Under the pieces are notes generated by a model that saw only the letters and a list, made by a program, of their open reading frames with translations, ran no database searches and was not told where the DNA came from. A DNA stretch of 64,000 nucleotides from positions 2,972,501-3,036,500 of the forward strand of contig NZ_CP042819.1 in assembly GCF_008065155.1 (NCBI RefSeq). The letters run 5' to 3'. This DNA is from Octadecabacter sp. SW4. Lineage in GTDB: Bacteria > Pseudomonadota > Alphaproteobacteria > Rhodobacterales > Rhodobacteraceae. A program made the translations under genes and the position numbers. How positions within the stretch are numbered: the first letter of the stretch is position 1; each line of letters starts with the position of its first letter. This document shows, in pieces, positions 62,744 to 64,000 of this stretch.

Positions 62744-64000
62744 ATGGTCGACAACCGCAAATTCTACATCAATGGTGCATGGGTGAACCCGGCCAAAGCC
62801 AATGACTTTGATGTCATCAACCCCTCCAACGAGGAAGTCTGCGCGACAATCTCGCTGGGTGGTCAAGCCGATACCGACGCAGCCGTCGCCGCCGCACGCG
62901 CCGCGTTTGATGGCTGGGCCTTTACGCCCAAGGGCGACCGCATCGCCCTGATCAAGCGCCTGCTTGAAGTCTACAACGACCGGCAGGAAGAAATGGCGCA
63001 GGCCATGTCGATGGAAATGGGCGCCCCCATTTCCATGAGCCGCGTCAATCAGGTCGGCGCGGGCAGTTGGCACCTTGAAGGGTTCCTGAAAGCATTTGAA
63101 AACTTCGAATTCGAGCGCGACTTCACCGCGACCGAAAAGACCCTGCTGGAACCGATCGGCGTCTGTGCGCTGATCACGCCGTGGAACTGGCCGATGAACC
63201 AGATCGTCCTCAAGGCCGTGCCTGCGATGGCCGTGGGCTGCACTGTTGTGCTGAAACCATCGGAAATCGCTCCGCTGTCTGGTCTGTTGTTCGCAGATTT
63301 CTGCGATGAGGCCGGTTTCCCCAAAGGCGTGTTTAACCTTGTGAACGGGGACGGCGTGGGTGTCGGCACCCAGCTTTCAACCCACCCCGAGGTCGACATG
63401 GTCAGCTTTACCGGATCATCGCGCGCAGGTATCGCCATTTCCAAGGCCGCTGCGGATACGCTGAAACGGGTCAGCCTTGAACTGGGTGGCAAGGGCGCGA
63501 ATATCCTCTTTGCGGATGCGGGCGAAAACGCGATGCACTACAGCGCCGACCGGTGTTTCCGCAACTCGGGCCAGTCCTGCAATGCGCCAACCCGCCTGCT
63601 GGTCGAACGGTCCGTCTATGACCGCACCGTCGAGGTCGTGAGCGAAGTCGCCAACAACACCCGCGTCGGCCCCGCCAGCGAGGAAGGCAAGCATATCGGT
63701 CCCGTCGTGTCCGAGGCACAGTTCAACAAGATCCAAGGGTTGATCGAGGTCGGCATGGGCGAGGCGCGCTTGACCGCCGGTGGTCTTGGCCGCCCTGACG
63801 GGCTGAACCGCGGCTTTTACGTCAAGCCGACCGTTTTTGCCGATGTGGACAACACCATGACCATCGCGCGCGAGGAAATCTTTGGCCCGGTCCTGTCGGT
63901 CATCCCCTTTGATACCGAAGAAGAAGCCATCGCCATCGCCAATGACACGCCCTATGGGCTGACCAATTACATCCAGACGCCAGACGACGAAAAACGTCAG
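62744..64000 (+). CDS. NAD-dependent aldehyde dehydrogenase, truncated by window end
   Basis: The gene is open to the last base, 419 codons so far. It carries ITPWNWPMNQIV, the NAD-binding FTGSSRAG, the general base in ELGGKGANIL and the catalytic cysteine in NSGQSCNAPTRL. The EEIFGPVLSVIPF block is near the window end, so only about 50-60 residues are missing. AAGGGAGAG precedes the ATG. The substrate is not clear. Confidence 0.93.
   Translation, partial: MVDNRKFYINGAWVNPAKANDFDVINPSNEEVCATISLGGQADTDAAVAAARAAFDGWAFTPKGDRIALIKRLLEVYNDRQEEMAQAMSMEMGAPISMSRVNQVGAGSWHLEGFLKAFENFEFERDFTATEKTLLEPIGVCALITPWNWPMNQIVLKAVPAMAVGCTVVLKPSEIAPLSGLLFADFCDEAGFPKGVFNLVNGDGVGVGTQLSTHPEVDMVSFTGSSRAGIAISKAAADTLKRVSLELGGKGANILFADAGENAMHYSADRCFRNSGQSCNAPTRLLVERSVYDRTVEVVSEVANNTRVGPASEEGKHIGPVVSEAQFNKIQGLIEVGMGEARLTAGGLGRPDGLNRGFYVKPTVFADVDNTMTIAREEIFGPVLSVIPFDTEEEAIAIANDTPYGLTNYIQTPDDEKRQ

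Overview
The window reads as chromosomal DNA of a marine Roseobacter-group alphaproteobacterium (family Rhodobacteraceae). The evidence is the gene content and order: an rpoE-chrR singlet-oxygen locus flanked by a DUF1365/MFS/DUF3833/SDR cluster, the run rsmB-heparinase-purH-lspA-DUF3035-M16-M16, a DUF1674 gene, type B zinc-free L36, a Hint-domain protein, an RTX protein, and high G+C with frequent ATGA or TGATG start/stop overlaps. No rRNA operon, intact insertion sequence, phage or CRISPR array is visible. One tRNA gene (Val, GAC) is present.

Layout. Positions 1-351 are non-coding and hold ten GANTC (CcrM-type) sites within 143 bp, several at 10-12 bp steps, next to two DnaA-box-like 9-mers; this is the most unusual stretch and may be a replication origin or another methylation-controlled region. 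Then come msrQ-msrP (periplasmic methionine sulfoxide repair), an Mpo1-like and FMN-glutamate-synthase-like pair, a fasciclin protein, a Hint protein, clpB with an RpoH-type promoter, pyrF, a sterol-desaturase-family enzyme, an NfeD/stomatin pair, dinB, N-formylglutamate amidohydrolase, tRNA-Val and rpmJ. From 14.6 to 20.6 kb lie small or poorly known genes: a ParB/sulfiredoxin-like protein, a secreted three-repeat protein, a GNAT enzyme, a pseudo-caspase with peptidoglycan-binding domains, small membrane proteins, a saccharopine dehydrogenase-like enzyme and DUF3775.

From 20.7 to 26.7 kb is the RpoE-ChrR photo-oxidative stress locus, with two divergent ECF-type promoters in one intergenic region. 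From 27 to 39 kb are housekeeping genes: rmuC, mutL, an active/inactive M16 protease pair, DUF3035 lipoprotein, lspA, purH, a heparinase-like protein, rsmB and DUF1674. From 39.4 to 46.4 kb is a LacI-controlled ABC importer (binding protein, two permeases, ATPase) with a GH4 glycosidase, probably for alpha-glucosides; a shared 10-bp operator word occurs before both the regulator and the importer.

An isolated, lower-G+C wHTH-TolB-TPR regulator gene follows, then dapB, rbfA, a phosphodiester glycosidase-like gene and truB. Between truB and rpsO sits accessory material: a 96-bp nested palindrome, a VOC protein, a RES/Xre toxin-antitoxin pair, DUF1643 and an RTX protein. rpsO and pnp are in turn separated by a nitroreductase/HxlR pair. 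The window closes with a DevBCA-type exporter, a 1-Cys peroxiredoxin and an aldehyde dehydrogenase cut by the window end. Starts were chosen from ribosome binding sites and family lengths; no database search was possible.
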